From positions 765,255 to 829,254 of the forward strand of contig NZ_KB235896.1 in the NCBI RefSeq assembly GCF_000332135.1: a stretch of DNA of 64,000 nucleotides. The letters run 5' to 3'. The stretch is from Anabaena sp. PCC 7108. Lineage in GTDB: Bacteria; Cyanobacteriota; Cyanobacteriia; Cyanobacteriales; Nostocaceae. The notes beneath the pieces were generated by a model, which searched no databases, was not told the DNA's origin, and saw nothing but the letters and a program-made list of their open reading frames with translations. Shown one piece after another: positions 45,811 through 55,779 of the stretch; the stretch's first letter is position 1, and every line of letters begins with the position of its first letter. The translations under genes were made by a program, and so were the position numbers.

Positions 45811-46809
45811 ATGTCGCCGGAAAAACCTACCATTTTGGTAACTGGGGGAGCGGGTTATATTGGTTCTCATGCAGTGCTGGCTTTAGTTAAAGCTGGTTAT
45901 CAGGTGATCATCCTTGATAATCTCGTGTATGGGCATCGTGATTTAGTGGAAAAAGTTTTACAAGTAGAACTTATAGAAGGTGATATTGAAGATCGTCCTC
46001 TGTTAGATCATCTCTTTAAAACCCGCGACATAGCAGCAGTTATGCACTTTTCAGCTTATACATATGTGGGCGAATCAGTAACTAATCCTGCCAAATACTA
46101 TCGCAATAACGTTGTCGGGACTTTGACTCTGTTAGAGGCGATGCTGGCAGCTTCGATTAAGAAATTTGTCTTTTCCTCCACTTGCGCCACATACGGTATA
46201 CCGAAATTTATCCCACTCACAGAAGAGCATCCCCAAAATCCCATTAATCCCTATGGAACTACCAAATTGATGGTAGAGCAGATTCTTGCTGATTTTGATG
46301 TGGCTCATGCTTTTAAATCAGTGCGTTTCCGCTACTTTAATGCTGCTGGTGCTGATCCTAATGGCTTGTTAGGTGAGGATCATAATCCAGAATCTCATTT
46401 GATTCCTTTGGTATTGATGACAGCGTTAGGCCAGCGAGAATCAATCTCGATTTTTGGTACTGATTATTCTACTTCTGATGGCACTGCTATTCGGGATTAT
46501 ATTCACGTCAGTGATTTAGCAGATGCTCATATTTTAGGTTTGGAATATTTACTCCAAGGTGGTGAAAGTGAAGTTTTCAATTTGGGTAATGGTAATGGCT
46601 TCTCGGTTCGAGAAGTGATTGCCGCTGCTGAGGATGTTACCGGAATGATTATACCTGTTCAAGAGTGCGATCGCCGTTCAGGAGATTCTCCAGTTCTCAT
46701 CGGCACAAGTGAGAAAGCTAAAAATATCCTAGGCTGGAAACCTCAATACCCAGGTATTAAAGATATTGTCGCCCATGCCTGGCAATGGCATCAAAAAAGG
46801 CATAAGTAG
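45811..46809 (+). CDS. galE: UDP-glucose 4-epimerase
   Basis: 332 residues from the ATG at 45811, which has AAGGGA eight bases upstream; an in-frame TTG at 45784 is less likely. NAD-binding GGAGYIGSHA, catalytic YGTTK (Tyr-x3-Lys) after NPINP, and the substrate loop RYFNAAGADPNG identify GalE. It interconverts UDP-glucose and UDP-galactose for envelope sugars. Confidence 0.94.
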   Translation: MSPEKPTILVTGGAGYIGSHAVLALVKAGYQVIILDNLVYGHRDLVEKVLQVELIEGDIEDRPLLDHLFKTRDIAAVMHFSAYTYVGESVTNPAKYYRNNVVGTLTLLEAMLAASIKKFVFSSTCATYGIPKFIPLTEEHPQNPINPYGTTKLMVEQILADFDVAHAFKSVRFRYFNAAGADPNGLLGEDHNPESHLIPLVLMTALGQRESISIFGTDYSTSDGTAIRDYIHVSDLADAHILGLEYLLQGGESEVFNLGNGNGFSVREVIAAAEDVTGMIIPVQECDRRSGDSPVLIGTSEKAKNILGWKPQYPGIKDIVAHAWQWHQKRHK

Positions 46810-46932
46810 CCATCATGAACTGTGTACACCAGAACACATGAAAAAAAACTTCTTATTCCCCTCCACGAAACAGCGGGGAGGGGTTAGGGGTGGGGTCTTA
46901 TTTTCAAGTCAGGTGACAGGGTGCAGGGTGCA

Positions 46933-46998
46933 GGTGAGACGCGGGGATGGGGAGATGGGGAGACGCGGAGATGGGGAGATGGGGTGACGCGGGGACAC
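46933..46998. repeat. G-rich GATGGGGA/GACGCGGA tandem repeats
   Basis: About eight imperfect 8-base units, such as GATGGGGA and GACGCGGA, in the gap between galE and the convergent gene. Confidence 0.7.
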
Positions 46999-47035
46999 GG
47001 AGAAAATTAAGAATTCCCTGTTCTCTGTTTACGAA

Positions 47036-47677
47036 TTACTCTTTCCTCAGTGCTTGCACTAAGAAAAATACGATACCTATAGATAGCAGTATAATTGCTA
47101 TGACAATTATAGGTTGTATGAATCCTATCGCCCCACCTTGCTGTTGATTAGTAATATTTTGTCCAGATTGTGGTGTCTCTACAGCCTTACCTGCTGCTAC
47201 GGTGATTTGAAACTTTAAATCAAAAGGTCGAAAACTCCCTTCTGTAGCAGGTTTACCAGTCAGTTCAAGTTCATAAGCCCCTGGTTTAGGAAAAATAATT
47301 TCCGCTCCTGGTATGCCTTGATAGCGTTCAGCCTGGACAGCTTTCAAGACAGGCTCAAGTAGTGCAGGTTCTCCCGGTGTATAAGGTTCGGCATAAACAG
47401 CCAACTGACAATTACAGTCTTTGAGCGGTACTACCTTACCACCTTTGCGGGTAAGAGCAAACCAAGCTTGAGACGGTTCACCGGCACGGGGGTTATCATT
47501 AGGTTCAATGTGGAGAGTACCACCAACATCGGCTGCAATTTGCACCTTATGAGCAGAAGCGGTGGAAACTGATGTTAATAATAGAACTAATAGAAATACT
47601 GGTAAAACATAATTTGTCTTTCTCCGGCTGGGTGTAGTTGAAATACTGAGTTTACCGCGACTTGTTGGGAGGAACAT
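47036..47677 (-). CDS. Exported hypothetical protein, partner of SafE-like protein
   Basis: 213 residues. A membrane/signal segment lies at about 23-42 ending ASA, followed by a beta-rich domain (TLHIEPNDNPRAGEPSQAWFALTRKGG, CNCQLAVY, GAEIIFPKPGAYELELTGKP) and a C-terminal anchor helix at 185-207. The domain resembles YtkA/FixH-like periplasmic modules. Its start overlaps the upstream SafE-like gene by 26 bases, so they are one operon. A metal or redox role is inferred. Confidence 0.6.
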   Translation of the reverse strand: MFLPTSRGKLSISTTPSRRKTNYVLPVFLLVLLLTSVSTASAHKVQIAADVGGTLHIEPNDNPRAGEPSQAWFALTRKGGKVVPLKDCNCQLAVYAEPYTPGEPALLEPVLKAVQAERYQGIPGAEIIFPKPGAYELELTGKPATEGSFRPFDLKFQITVAAGKAVETPQSGQNITNQQQGGAIGFIQPIIVIAIILLSIGIVFFLVQALRKE

Positions 47678-48875
47678 ACAACTTTTCTATACTTAATTTT
47701 GACCAAAAACAGCGCCAACGGACTAATAACACCCCGATAGTGATGATTCCCAGTAATACAGTCGCTAATGTATTTTCCCAAGTCAATAAAGAACCTAGAT
47801 AATGAGAACCAATTAAAACTGCATGAATGGTACTCAATAGTAAAGCTGGAACGCTTAAAAGATGAATTTGCCGCCAATACTTACCTAAATACTTCTGAAT
47901 TTGATCAAAACTTGTAAGAGCAGCAGGAGTCATTAACATTAATGCCACAGCACCTGCAATCATTCCCCATTGAAATTGCCAAGGCAAAAACTCGAAAGCG
48001 GCAAAATTCCATTGGAGCGAGTGTTCTATCATGTGGGTTATATGCACCCCAGACAGAATAAAAGCAGCTACTCCTAAAGCACGACGGTAGCGCAGAGGTG
48101 ATGCCCAGCAGCTACTAATCGGACGAGCAATTAGCGCCAGAATTAGGCAAATCAAGGCGGCGTGTCCGCTGTAGTCTACCATTGTGTCACCAGTCCGCAA
48201 CAGGGTAATTGCGCCAATGATCAGTGTCACCCAACCACCCAAGCGAAACAACTGACTCCGCCGATCTTTACTCATTAAGGAAGTGGAAACACCTACTCCC
48301 AACATTGTGGGTAAAGTTCCCAAACCAAAAGCTAACATAGTGATTGCACCATGCCATAAATTACCTGTAGCTGCGGCTTTAATTTGAGCAGCGTATAAAA
48401 AACCGCAAGGCATTAAACCCCAAGTCATCCCTAATAGTCCTGGTGTCCACCATTTACTGTGTAAGGAGAGCTTCACCATACTTGCACTAAGTCGGTTGTG
48501 TAAACTACCTTTTAAGAGAGGGTGCAATAAAGGAATACGTGGTAATAAGTCTGGCTTGAGTTGTCCTAAACCAAACCAGATCAGCATTATACCTGTAATA
48601 ATTGCTATCCAGCGACGGAAATCGCTACCAATCCCAGCTAATTGCCCACTTTCGACTAATACCGAACCTAGTGCGCCAATCCCAGCGCCAACCAGTGCAT
48701 AACTCAACATTCGCCCTAAGTTTAGCAGGGTATGAAATTTTAATTGCTGTTGCCAATCTTGAGTTTCTTCTTGATGGGAAAGGGAAAATGCCACTGCTAA
48801 AGGTCCACACATCCCGAAGCAATGTCCAAAACTCCCCAGGAATCCCAGGATTGTCATCAGCAATAAATCCAACAT
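47652..48875 (-). CDS. SafE/UreH-type membrane protein with ferric-reductase-like C-terminus
   Basis: 407 residues. The first ~225 residues match the UreH/SafE (DsbD_2-like) family: GFLGSFGHCFGMCGPLAVAF and GMTWGLMPCGFLYAA carry the paired Cys motifs. The C-terminal ~170 residues hold about five helices with spaced His (GVHITHMIEHSLQW, QIHLLSVPALLLSTIHAVLIGSHYLGS), like the haem-binding ferric reductase/YedZ membrane domain. This suggests electron or metal handling across the membrane. The gene order with the exported partner supports copper or thiol chemistry, but the substrate is unknown. Confidence 0.75.
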   Translation of the reverse strand: MLDLLLMTILGFLGSFGHCFGMCGPLAVAFSLSHQEETQDWQQQLKFHTLLNLGRMLSYALVGAGIGALGSVLVESGQLAGIGSDFRRWIAIITGIMLIWFGLGQLKPDLLPRIPLLHPLLKGSLHNRLSASMVKLSLHSKWWTPGLLGMTWGLMPCGFLYAAQIKAAATGNLWHGAITMLAFGLGTLPTMLGVGVSTSLMSKDRRSQLFRLGGWVTLIIGAITLLRTGDTMVDYSGHAALICLILALIARPISSCWASPLRYRRALGVAAFILSGVHITHMIEHSLQWNFAAFEFLPWQFQWGMIAGAVALMLMTPAALTSFDQIQKYLGKYWRQIHLLSVPALLLSTIHAVLIGSHYLGSLLTWENTLATVLLGIITIGVLLVRWRCFWSKLSIEKLYVPPNKSR

Positions 48876-49013
48876 AAATAAAATCCTGAGTAATGAGTTC
48901 TGAGGCAGAAATCAGAACTTTTCTAGACGGTAAATTTACGTTAAATTGGTAATTCTGTCAAAAGACAACCTGTAAAACTTGATGTTTGGGTAATGTCAAA
49001 CAAGTTACTTAAT

Positions 49014-49132
49014 TAATTACGCAAGTGTCACACCAAAAATCTATTGTAGGGTGCGTCAGACTGGATAAATCTAGTAAATAAACAGATTTTTGATATCCTC
49101 CTTCTTACCAATGTGCCAGTTGCATAAGTCCT
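49014..49132. mobile_element. Degraded copy of the MITE-like element
   Basis: Shares CGCAAGTGTCACAC, TAGGGTGCGTCAGACTG and AATAAACAGATT with the element between cas4 and cas1. Its left tip is lost (ATTACGCAA) and the right inner arm is broken, with TGCATAAGTCCT at the end. The rest of 48876-49159 is empty. Confidence 0.7.
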
Positions 49133-49159
49133 GTTAATTTTGACAACTCCACCAGCAAG

Positions 49160-49600
49160 TTAATTAACCTTGGGTTTAGGAAATGTCAAAGTCCAGTTTT
49201 TTGGATTATTCAGTTGAGGATACAAACCTTGGAAAATCATTTTTATAGCAATGCGACTTCTAATATAGAACCTAATTAAATGGGTTCCTGGTTGAGCAAT
49301 AACATCATCATAACTTTGACTATAGCCAAAAGGAGGAGAACAGTATGTGCGGTTCTTTGGAACTGTTAACATAAAAAACGGAGTATTTTTATATTCATCA
49401 GGAACCATAAATATCCCATATATATTATGTTCACCATGCCAAGGTTTAACAATAACCTCAGTTGCTTGGACTTGAAATTTATTGTTTTTTAATTTCAACA
49501 CATCTACAAGACTGCAATTAGAATCATTTACAGGCCACCAGATCAGAATAATGACGATAGAAAGCAGCAGCAGGAAACCATAAGTGAAGGAGCGACGCAT
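49160..49600 (-). CDS. Hypothetical secreted or anchored protein
   Basis: 146 residues, not recognised. An N-terminal membrane segment (YGFLLLLSIVIILIWW) is followed by a small beta-rich domain with two Cys (NDSNCSL and TYCSPPFGYSQSYDD) and AQPGTHLIRFYI. It may be held at the membrane facing the periplasm. It lies beside a degraded MITE copy. Confidence 0.5.
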   Translation of the reverse strand: MRRSFTYGFLLLLSIVIILIWWPVNDSNCSLVDVLKLKNNKFQVQATEVIVKPWHGEHNIYGIFMVPDEYKNTPFFMLTVPKNRTYCSPPFGYSQSYDDVIAQPGTHLIRFYIRSRIAIKMIFQGLYPQLNNPKNWTLTFPKPKVN

Positions 49601-49796
49601 ACAGTCCAGATAATTTTGTGGGAATGAGGTTCAAATTAGACGACAATTTAGGCAATTTTTATGGCTATTAACACGGATTTTAAATAAGTTTCGTCAATAA
49701 GGTAGGATTATTTGCTGTAACTTTTAATTATTAATTATAGTAGTCAAAGACACTAAAAACAGGTACAATTTCTGAAGTTAAGGTGCAGTTTTAAAG

Positions 49797-51449
49797 ATGT
49801 TCACAGGAAAAAGCTGGAAAAATCTGAAGATAGTTGCAGGTGTACTCAGTACTATCACAATCACGCAATTATTGGGAGCAAACACTTCTGCACAAGCTGC
49901 GGATACGTTGGTGGTTCGGTATGGTGCTTTAGAAGAATCGGCTTCTTTTGCAGATTTAAAAAAAGCTGCCGAAACTGGAGAATTACCCGATAGTTTAGGA
50001 ACTTACACCAAAAGATTAAACGAACAACAACGCAGTTTCCTAGTGCGCGGATTAAGAATTAGAGTACCCGTGAATGTCGTCACTATCAATAGGTTACTCA
50101 ATACCCAACTTGGGAACACTATTCTTAATGACATCTCTAAGGCTATAATCCGCGATGATCAAGCTGGAGTTCAAGCACTCAGATCAGGTTTAATTTTAGG
50201 TGCTAGTTCGTCCCAAGGTCTATCTGTACTCAATTTTATTGCTGCTTATCCCAGTAAACGCCTAGAAATTAGTGTACCGCAAGCGTTGACAGTGGCACAG
50301 AGTTTGAATATGGCTTTTTGGCGGACTCAGCAGTTGATGCTGGCCATAACTCCCCGAATTGACCCCACAAAAGTACAAGTTTCTGACTCTGTTGATCCTA
50401 CACAGCCAGGAAGCGCCGAAGTACAAGTCCTCAACTTAAATCTGAATGATGAAAAGCGCCAACGTAATATTCCCGTAGATGTTTACTGGTCAAATTCTGC
50501 AAATACCGAAAAACCTGTAATTGTCTTTTCTCATGGTTTTGGTACAAATCGTACAGATTTGCGTTATTTAGCTGAACATCTGGCTTCTCATGGTTATGTA
50601 GTCGCAGCTTTAGAACATTCTGGTAGTAATCTGACAAGCAAGAATTTAGCAGTCAAAAATAAAACTCCATTGCTTAAACCTCAAGAATTTGTAGATAGAC
50701 CAAAAGATATTAGCTTTGTTTTAGATGAATTAGAAAAGCTAAATCAAATGGCTGATAACCCATTAAAAGGGAAACTAGCAACTAATAAAACTATGGTTGT
50801 TGGTTATTCTTTTGGTGGGACTACAGCTTTAACATTGGCTGGGGGTGAATTACAAATTGACAGTCTTAAAAAAAGCTGTGAGAAAAATCTAGCTAAATTG
50901 AATTTGCTGCAAGATTTCTTGTGTGTAGCTAAAGAATTACCAGAAAATAGCTATCAATTACGAGATGACAGAATCAAACAGATAGTAGCCCTTAATCCTG
51001 CTACTTCTTTGGTGTTTGGTGAAACAGGTTTAACAAAGGTGCAAGTACCAACTTTAGTATTAACAAGTTCAGCCGATGATGTCACTCCACCTTTAACTGA
51101 ACAAATTATCAGTTTTGCGAAAGTTCCCTCTCCTAAATGGTTGGTTGGTGCAGTTGGTGGTACTCATCTGAGTGTGATGGATGCTAGTTTGATTAATCAT
51201 AATCAGGGAAAAACCAATTCATCTTTTTCTAGTCGGGAAGTAGTGGGTGAAAAATCCGCAGATATTCGCAAATATGTTAAAGCTATTACTTTAGCAATGG
51301 CTGCACAGTTAACTCCAGAAGCAAACAAGTATGCAGTTTTCTTGACTCCAGATTATGCTCTAATTTCCTCAACTTCACTGTTTCCATTTCGGCTAGTGAA
51401 GGAACTTCCTCCCAATGTGTTGGGGTTGACGAAAGGATTAGGTGAATAA
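49797..51449 (+). CDS. DUF1400-alpha/beta hydrolase
   Basis: 550 residues. A signal peptide ends near ANTSAQA at about 32. The DUF1400 module follows (YGALEESASFADLKKAAETGELPDSLGTY), then an alpha/beta hydrolase with HGFGTNRTDLRYLAEHLASHGY, the nucleophile elbow GYSFGG and a distal TSSADDVTPP and GGTHLS giving the acid and His. These two-domain secreted hydrolases are common in cyanobacteria and are often annotated lipase or dienelactone-like. The substrate is unknown. Confidence 0.85.
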   Translation: MFTGKSWKNLKIVAGVLSTITITQLLGANTSAQAADTLVVRYGALEESASFADLKKAAETGELPDSLGTYTKRLNEQQRSFLVRGLRIRVPVNVVTINRLLNTQLGNTILNDISKAIIRDDQAGVQALRSGLILGASSSQGLSVLNFIAAYPSKRLEISVPQALTVAQSLNMAFWRTQQLMLAITPRIDPTKVQVSDSVDPTQPGSAEVQVLNLNLNDEKRQRNIPVDVYWSNSANTEKPVIVFSHGFGTNRTDLRYLAEHLASHGYVVAALEHSGSNLTSKNLAVKNKTPLLKPQEFVDRPKDISFVLDELEKLNQMADNPLKGKLATNKTMVVGYSFGGTTALTLAGGELQIDSLKKSCEKNLAKLNLLQDFLCVAKELPENSYQLRDDRIKQIVALNPATSLVFGETGLTKVQVPTLVLTSSADDVTPPLTEQIISFAKVPSPKWLVGAVGGTHLSVMDASLINHNQGKTNSSFSSREVVGEKSADIRKYVKAITLAMAAQLTPEANKYAVFLTPDYALISSTSLFPFRLVKELPPNVLGLTKGLGE

Positions 51450-51458
51450 TAAATAAAC

Positions 51459-51486
51459 AAAAAAGGCTTGGAAGGGAAACCAAGCC
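51459..51486 (-). terminator. Terminator facing murD, also after the hydrolase
   Basis: GGCTTGG (51465-51471) and CCAAGCC (51480-51486) form a stem. On the minus strand a run of six U follows, so it best fits termination of leftward transcripts from murD; it may also stop the hydrolase transcript. Confidence 0.6.
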
Positions 51487-51668
51487 CAGACTTCACTCAG
51501 GGTAAAATATACTATCTACTTTACAGTTTTTAAGTAATTCAAGCATCCTCCTTAAGACTGACATTCTCAAATTTAGTAAACAGGTTTCTGGTAAAAATCA
51601 ATTATTGATTCTGAGGGCTACTTAGAAATTTTACAAAAGTCTCAGCCATTATTAGTAATAAATTATTA

Positions 51669-51800
51669 AACGCAGATAAACGCAGATAAACGCAGATGTA
51701 AGTGAGCTAATCTTATTATAAATGAGATTCATTCATCTATACTCAAAATGGTTTAATCCTTTGATTATGTAGGCGTTTAGCACTGCTAAACCCTTACAAA
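51669..51800. repeat. AACGCAGATA tandem repeat and degenerate palindrome
   Basis: Three tandem AAACGCAGAT units lie near 51669-51698. Near 51773-51800 is a diverged GCGTTTAGCACTGCTAAACCC palindrome of the class seen at 181. The remainder of 51487-51853 has no gene. Confidence 0.6.
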
Positions 51801-51853
51801 TCTAGTGTTTTTGTCATCTTATCGATTCTTGCATGTGATGATTTGGTTAAAAA

Positions 51854-53299
51854 TTAAATGGTGATTTTCAGACACAATTGACGAAAATCGTCGCCCCGCA
51901 CTTCAAAATTAGGATATTGGTCAAAACTCGCACAAGCAGGAGATAATAACACGACAGATGCTTGATGTTGTTTGGCTAATGCTGCTGATTTGGAAACTGC
52001 GTTTGCCATTGTTTCCACAATTTCATAATTATGATATCCTAGTTCTTGGAGACGTTGCGCGAATGCAGGTGCAGCATTACCAATAAGTAAGACAGCAGCG
52101 GCTTTAGTTTGAATTGTTGCTAACCAACCTGTATCATCTCCGGGTTTAGCTTCACCACCTGCAATGAGTATGGCTGGACTTTTCACAGATGCTAAACCGA
52201 CTTCAGCCGCATCATAGTTAGTGGCTTTGCTATCATTAATAAAGTCAATTCCTTCCCAGGTGCAGATATGTTCTAAACGATGGGGAACACCGGGAAATTC
52301 TCGAATTGCATGAGATATTGCTTCAATATCAATATTTGCTAATCTGGCGGCTGCTACTGACATGAGGAGATTTTGTTGGTTATGTTCTCCTACCATTCGC
52401 AAAGCAGATACTTCTACAATTTGTTTGGGTGCTGATGTGGAGTTTAACTTTTCTATTACCCAACCATCTTCAATATAAAAGCCTTTTTCACCAATGAGGA
52501 AATTTTTACCTTTGACAGTTGTCCAATAAGCATCTTGCCATTGTTGATTTAAACCTATTTTACTCAAATAGGCATCATCTCCATTGAATATTTTTAGTTG
52601 AGAATTATTTAATAGCTTGGCTTTGATATTGTAGTAATTTTCTAAAGTTTTGTGACGCGCAAGATGATCTGGTGTGAAAGTTGTCCAAATTCCAATGCGG
52701 GGAGACAGGGTGACGGAAGATTCGATTTGATAACTGCTAAGTTCACCAATTATCCAATCTAGGCGATTTTGGATTTTAGATTTTGGATTTTGGATTGTGT
52801 TTTCTTCGTCGCCTTCAATTCCCATCTGGGTTAAAGCGACTTCACAAGCAGCATAGCCGATGTTACCACAGGCTGGGGCGTTGAATCCTGCGGCTTGAAA
52901 AATGGCAGCAGTTAGGGCTGTGGTGGTGGTTTTACCGTTTGTACCGGTAATTCCTACCCAGGGAATATTTTGTAAATGTCGCCAAGCGAGTTCCATTTCG
53001 CCAATAGTTTCAATTCCTAGCGATCGCGCTTTGGCTAAGATAGGAATATCCCAAGGTACTCCAGGGCTGACAACTATTAATTCGGGTAAGTGATTAGTGT
53101 CGAGGTTTGGGGAATGTCCTAAGTTGACGGTAATTTTTTCAGCTGCTAGTTCTTGTTGTTGTTTAAGAAGGGTTGGGGAGGTGTTCGTATCGCTGATTTC
53201 TACCTCCCAGCCTTCCTGTTTCAACAATCTTGCCGCAGCAACCCCGGACTTTCCCAATCCAATAATGCAAGCTTCTGGCATAGACTGACTGTGTAGCAT
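51854..53299 (-). CDS. murD: UDP-N-acetylmuramoylalanine-D-glutamate ligase
   Basis: 481 residues, slightly long for MurD. It adds D-Glu to UDP-MurNAc-Ala in the cytoplasm. The P-loop [36 protein letters not shown] and [20 protein letters not shown] are all diagnostic. An unusual insert, [11 protein letters not shown], after GDEEN (about residue 168-180) is encoded by a heptamer repeat, explaining the extra length. Confidence 0.95.
   Translation of the reverse strand: MLHSQSMPEACIIGLGKSGVAAARLLKQEGWEVEISDTNTSPTLLKQQQELAAEKITVNLGHSPNLDTNHLPELIVVSPGVPWDIPILAKARSLGIETIGEMELAWRHLQNIPWVGITGTNGKTTTTALTAAIFQAAGFNAPACGNIGYAACEVALTQMGIEGDEENTIQNPKSKIQNRLDWIIGELSSYQIESSVTLSPRIGIWTTFTPDHLARHKTLENYYNIKAKLLNNSQLKIFNGDDAYLSKIGLNQQWQDAYWTTVKGKNFLIGEKGFYIEDGWVIEKLNSTSAPKQIVEVSALRMVGEHNQQNLLMSVAAARLANIDIEAISHAIREFPGVPHRLEHICTWEGIDFINDSKATNYDAAEVGLASVKSPAILIAGGEAKPGDDTGWLATIQTKAAAVLLIGNAAPAFAQRLQELGYHNYEIVETMANAVSKSAALAKQHQASVVLLSPACASFDQYPNFEVRGDDFRQLCLKITI
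52770..52798. repeat. In-frame TTTTGGA heptamer STRR inside murD
   Basis: Four tandem units (ATTTTGG/ATTTTAG) on the plus strand. The same heptamer, in the other orientation, precedes the oxidoreductase gene at 17227. Confidence 0.85.
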
Positions 53300-53365
53300 C
53301 CCTGGTTAAGCTACTTTATGTTAACCCGAATTGGTAAAAATTACACCAGTTTTTGTTGCTTTATG

Positions 53366-55516
53366 CTACAGATTTTTCACAATCGCCCCAAAATCAGCTA
53401 AAACACGAGCATGATTTCGCAATAATCCCAGCAAATTTAACCGATTTCGCTTGATGTTTGAATCTGAGTCCATGACTAAAACGCTATCTTCACCATCAAA
53501 GAAGGTACTGACGGTGGGCGCGATTTTTTCCAGTGCGGCTATTAACAGTTGATAATTGCGGGTTTTTTGGGCTGCTTGAGTTTGTGGAACTAATTCTACT
53601 AGGGCGTTATAGAATGCAGATTCAGAAGACTTTTGGAAGAGTTCTGGTTTCACAAGGGATTGTGGTTCTAGCTGTTGAAAGTCTAAATCACCTTGTGCTG
53701 CGAGACGGGTAGAACGGTTAACGGTTTCGTAGATTTTATCTAATGTACCGTCTTTGCGGATTTGTTGTAAATAGAGAGAGCGATCGCGTACATCTAATAA
53801 ATCCTGTAAAGCACGTTCTGTGTATTCTGGGTCATTTTCTCCCAATACCGCATTTACCAAGTCATAATCAATCTGTCTTTCTTCTTGTAATAAGGTGCGG
53901 ATACGTTGCAGGAAAAATTCTTGCAAGTTGGAAATTAAGGATTTTGCATCTTTGTTAAAAGTGGTAGCAAAATTTGTGGCTATTTGCTCAATTAGAACCA
54001 CTAAATTAATTTGCAAATTTGCAAACCAAGTAATTTTAACTATCGAATTAGCCGCACGACGTAAAGCAAAAGGATCAGATGAACCGGTGGGAATTAAACC
54101 TAAACCAAAGATACTCACTAAAGTATCTAATTTATCGGCTAGACTGACAACTTGGCCTGTAATAGTTGCGGGTAAAATATCACCTGCACCTGTAGGTAAA
54201 TAATGCTCAAAAATCGCTTTTGCGACTTCGCTATTTTCCCCACTAGCTAAGGCGTATTTTTCTCCCATAATTCCTTGTAATTCGGGGAATTCATACACCA
54301 TTTGCGTGACTAAATCTGCTTTACATAATAATGCGGCTTTGTGAATATTCTCGCTTGTTGGTGCATCTAATTGTAATTGGTTGCTGATTTGTCCAGCAAT
54401 ATTCACTATTCTATCTACCTTCGCACGGACAGAACCTAACTCTTCTTGGAAAGTGACTTTTTCTAATTGGGGTAAATAGCTTTCTAACGGTTTAGCTAAA
54501 TCAGCTTCATAGAAAAATCTGCCATCTGCTAAACGCGCCCGAATTACTCTTTCATTTCCGACAGCAATGATATCTGATTTTGCTGGATCACCGTTAGAAA
54601 TTGTGATAAAATTTGGCAACAATTCATTATTATCGTCATTTTTGAAGATGGGAAAATAACGTTGGTGCGTAACCATGACTTCTGTAATTACTTCAGTTGG
54701 TAATTGCAAAAATTCTGGTTCAAATTTACCGATAACTGCGGAAGGATATTCAACAAGATTGATGATTTCTGCTAATAAATCTGGGTAAAGAACTGTATGT
54801 CCACCTGCTGTTTGGGCTGCGGCTTGGACTTTTTCGGTGATGACTTTTTCTCGTTCTTCAGGAATGACAGTCACAAAAGCCGAACGGAGAGTATTTACAT
54901 ATTCTGTTGCGTGGGAAATGCTGACAGGTTCGGGATGTAAAACGCGATGTGCTTGAGAAATGCTATCGCTCTTCACAGTCTTTTCGCCATTCTTTAATTC
55001 TAACGGCAAAACATCCCCATCTAACAAAGCTACCAACCAACGAATGGGGCGAGAAAATCTTTCATCTCCGCTTCCCCAACGCATTAACCGCTTTCCTTCC
55101 AAATTCCAAACCCACTGGGGAACCAATTCTGTTAAAATTTCCGCAACTGGACGGCCAACTGTCTTTTTCTGAACAAAGACAAAATCCCCTTTTTCCGTGG
55201 GACGAATTTCTAAAGCTGTGATTTCCACACCTTGTTTTTTAGCAAAACCTATTGCTGCTGGTGTGGGTTTACCATCTTTAAAAGCTGCTTGTGCGGGTGG
55301 TCCCTTAATTTCTTCTTCCTTGTCTGGTTGTTGAGACGGTAAACCGGTGATTAAAACCGCTAACCTTCGAGGAGTTCCATAAACCTCAACCGCTTCTGGA
55401 GTCAGACTATTTGCTTCCAGACTTTGGGGAATGCGCGATCGCCATTGTATGATGGCATTACGCAGAAAACTTGCAGGTAGTTCTTCTGTACCAACTTCTA
55501 ATAAAAATGCAGGCAT
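53366..55516 (-). CDS. glyS: Glycyl-tRNA synthetase beta subunit
   Basis: 716 residues, full length. Begins [18 protein letters not shown]; includes [54 protein letters not shown] and [15 protein letters not shown], all standard for the beta subunit of the alpha2-beta2 enzyme that charges tRNA-Gly. The alpha-subunit gene is not adjacent, as is usual in cyanobacteria. Confidence 0.97.
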   Translation of the reverse strand: MPAFLLEVGTEELPASFLRNAIIQWRSRIPQSLEANSLTPEAVEVYGTPRRLAVLITGLPSQQPDKEEEIKGPPAQAAFKDGKPTPAAIGFAKKQGVEITALEIRPTEKGDFVFVQKKTVGRPVAEILTELVPQWVWNLEGKRLMRWGSGDERFSRPIRWLVALLDGDVLPLELKNGEKTVKSDSISQAHRVLHPEPVSISHATEYVNTLRSAFVTVIPEEREKVITEKVQAAAQTAGGHTVLYPDLLAEIINLVEYPSAVIGKFEPEFLQLPTEVITEVMVTHQRYFPIFKNDDNNELLPNFITISNGDPAKSDIIAVGNERVIRARLADGRFFYEADLAKPLESYLPQLEKVTFQEELGSVRAKVDRIVNIAGQISNQLQLDAPTSENIHKAALLCKADLVTQMVYEFPELQGIMGEKYALASGENSEVAKAIFEHYLPTGAGDILPATITGQVVSLADKLDTLVSIFGLGLIPTGSSDPFALRRAANSIVKITWFANLQINLVVLIEQIATNFATTFNKDAKSLISNLQEFFLQRIRTLLQEERQIDYDLVNAVLGENDPEYTERALQDLLDVRDRSLYLQQIRKDGTLDKIYETVNRSTRLAAQGDLDFQQLEPQSLVKPELFQKSSESAFYNALVELVPQTQAAQKTRNYQLLIAALEKIAPTVSTFFDGEDSVLVMDSDSNIKRNRLNLLGLLRNHARVLADFGAIVKNL

Positions 55517-55625
55517 AAGTCACTTAATTTCGTCAGTCAATTCCACCAGTTTACCTTGTCATTAGGCTGAAGTATGGAATGTAAGAATCAAGATTTTTAG
55601 CTAAAGATGCTGGGAACTTTACTTT

Positions 55626-55672
55626 TAAACGCAGAGGTTCGCTGAGGTAAACGCAAAGGTACGCAGAGTCTT
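55626..55672. repeat. AACGCAGAGGT-type repeats
   Basis: Imperfect copies of AAACGCAGAGG, AAACGCAAAGGT and ACGCAGAG in the gap between coaT and glyS. No gene in 55517-55779. Confidence 0.5.
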
Positions 55673-55779
55673 TGTTCAAGTTTTCGCTCTCTGATTTATG
55701 CAATACTGTAAAGTTCAGATATTAGCCGTTTTTAGGATAAATTTTACATCTTTCTATCTATCAAATCCTGATTCAGACA

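Noticed and set aside
46766..47147. Overlapping small plus-strand frames after galE
   Set aside because: They translate G-rich tandem repeats and the antisense of the next gene.
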